Assembly: GCA_030430125.1 (NCBI GenBank)
Contig: JAUIGA010000223.1
Span: 1-5,684, forward strand
Direction: 5' to 3'
Length of the DNA stretch: 5,684 bases
From: Chloroflexia bacterium
Lineage (GTDB): Bacteria; Chloroflexota; Chloroflexia; Thermomicrobiales; UBA6265
In this document: piece by piece, positions 5,429-5,684 of the stretch
Layout: the number at the start of each line of letters is the position of its first letter
How positions within the stretch are numbered: the stretch's first letter is position 1
The notes under the pieces: model-generated
The model's database searches: none
What the model was told of the DNA's origin: nothing
The model's input: only the letters and a program-made list of their open reading frames with translations
Translations under genes and position numbers: made by a program

Positions 5429-5684
5429 GTTCCTTCCTCCAGGTGTTCGGTCGTGACGAAATCCCGCAACACACGCTTCGGAATGCGAATGGGTCGAACC
5501 GGATCCCGTTGCACGAAGGCCCAACGGGTGACGGCCCGCACCAGGACATCACCCTCCTCGAACGAGGCCAGGTCCGGACGCTCTATGATCTCGGGGGCCT
5601 GGTGCGGCACCTCGGCACGGCGGATGATGTACCGCCGGTACACGGTCGCCATCTGCGCCGCGTCTGGCCAGGTCAAGACCTCCA
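5425..5684 (-). CDS. Hotdog-fold acyl-CoA thioesterase-like protein, C-terminal part (5' end outside window)
   Basis: The frame enters from the right edge and ends at TGA 5427-5425, showing about 85 residues. They start EVLTWPDAAQ and include an R-x-Y-I-I-R-R strand, then DVLVRAVTRWAFVQ and RPIRIPKRVLRDF. This order (a TW strand, a long strand with RxYxI, an acidic stretch, a strand ending TRW-x-F/V-V, then a basic RP-x-RIP loop and short helix) is that of 4HBT/YbgC-like and acyl-ACP thioesterase-like hotdog proteins, which hydrolyse acyl-CoA or acyl-ACP thioesters in the cytosol. The N-terminal half carrying the central hotdog helix and usual catalytic Asp/Glu is outside the window, so activity cannot be judged. 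A TTG at 5676 is an internal leucine, since the frame and similarity run through it. Its stop overlaps the acetyltransferase start by four bases (ATGA). Confidence 0.72.
   Translation of the reverse strand, partial: EVLTWPDAAQMATVYRRYIIRRAEVPHQAPEIIERPDLASFEEGDVLVRAVTRWAFVQRDPVRPIRIPKRVLRDFVTTEHLEEGT
5436..5440 (-). promoter_or_regulatory. Ribosome binding site of the acetyltransferase gene
   Basis: GGAGG on the minus strand lies 7 bases before the ATG at 5428, inside the end of the thioesterase gene. It fixes the acetyltransferase start and rejects the 32-residue upstream extension of the frame. Confidence 0.8.

Noticed and set aside
1..5684. CRISPR arrays, insertion sequences, phage genes, toxin-antitoxin or defence systems
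   Set aside because: No direct-repeat arrays, transposase or integrase motifs, terminal repeats or recognisable defence domains were seen on either strand.

Overview
The window is GC-rich, densely coding bacterial chromosome with six protein genes: four complete and two cut by the window edges. There is no sign of mobile elements, CRISPR arrays, rRNA or tRNA. The mix of genes (a pentose-phosphate operon, a DeaD/CsdA-type RNA helicase with a DbpA-type C-terminal domain and an RGG tail, and a GNAT-thioesterase pair) together with the composition would fit a high-GC lineage such as Chloroflexota (Thermomicrobia-like) or Actinomycetota. That placement is inference, since no marker gene fixes the phylum.

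Left part, plus strand (1-1575): the C-terminal end of 6-phosphogluconolactonase (pgl) is followed after 4 bases by ribose-5-phosphate isomerase A (rpiA). The rpiA 3' end overlaps by 20 bases a six-helix PAP2-type membrane phosphatase. The spacing points to one transcript. Pgl serves the oxidative and RpiA the non-oxidative branch of the pentose phosphate pathway. The substrate of the PAP2 enzyme is unknown.

Middle, minus strand (1681-4187): the helicase gene is followed 44 bases downstream by a small membrane protein of the YdjM/DUF457 metal-dependent hydrolase family. They converge on the pgl-rpiA-PAP2 transcript across a 105-base gap that contains weak inverted repeats.

Right part, minus strand (4188-5684): a gene-free stretch of about 557 bases lies upstream of the helicase. 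It has a plausible extended -10 promoter at its far end and several strong inverted repeats, so the helicase mRNA may carry a leader of about 460 nt. Beyond it, a truncated hotdog-fold thioesterase and a GNAT acetyltransferase share an ATGA stop/start overlap and are probably co-translated.

Most of the window is ordinary. The long, apparently structured leader in front of the RNA helicase gene is the most interesting signal. I found no convincing evidence of an entirely new system.
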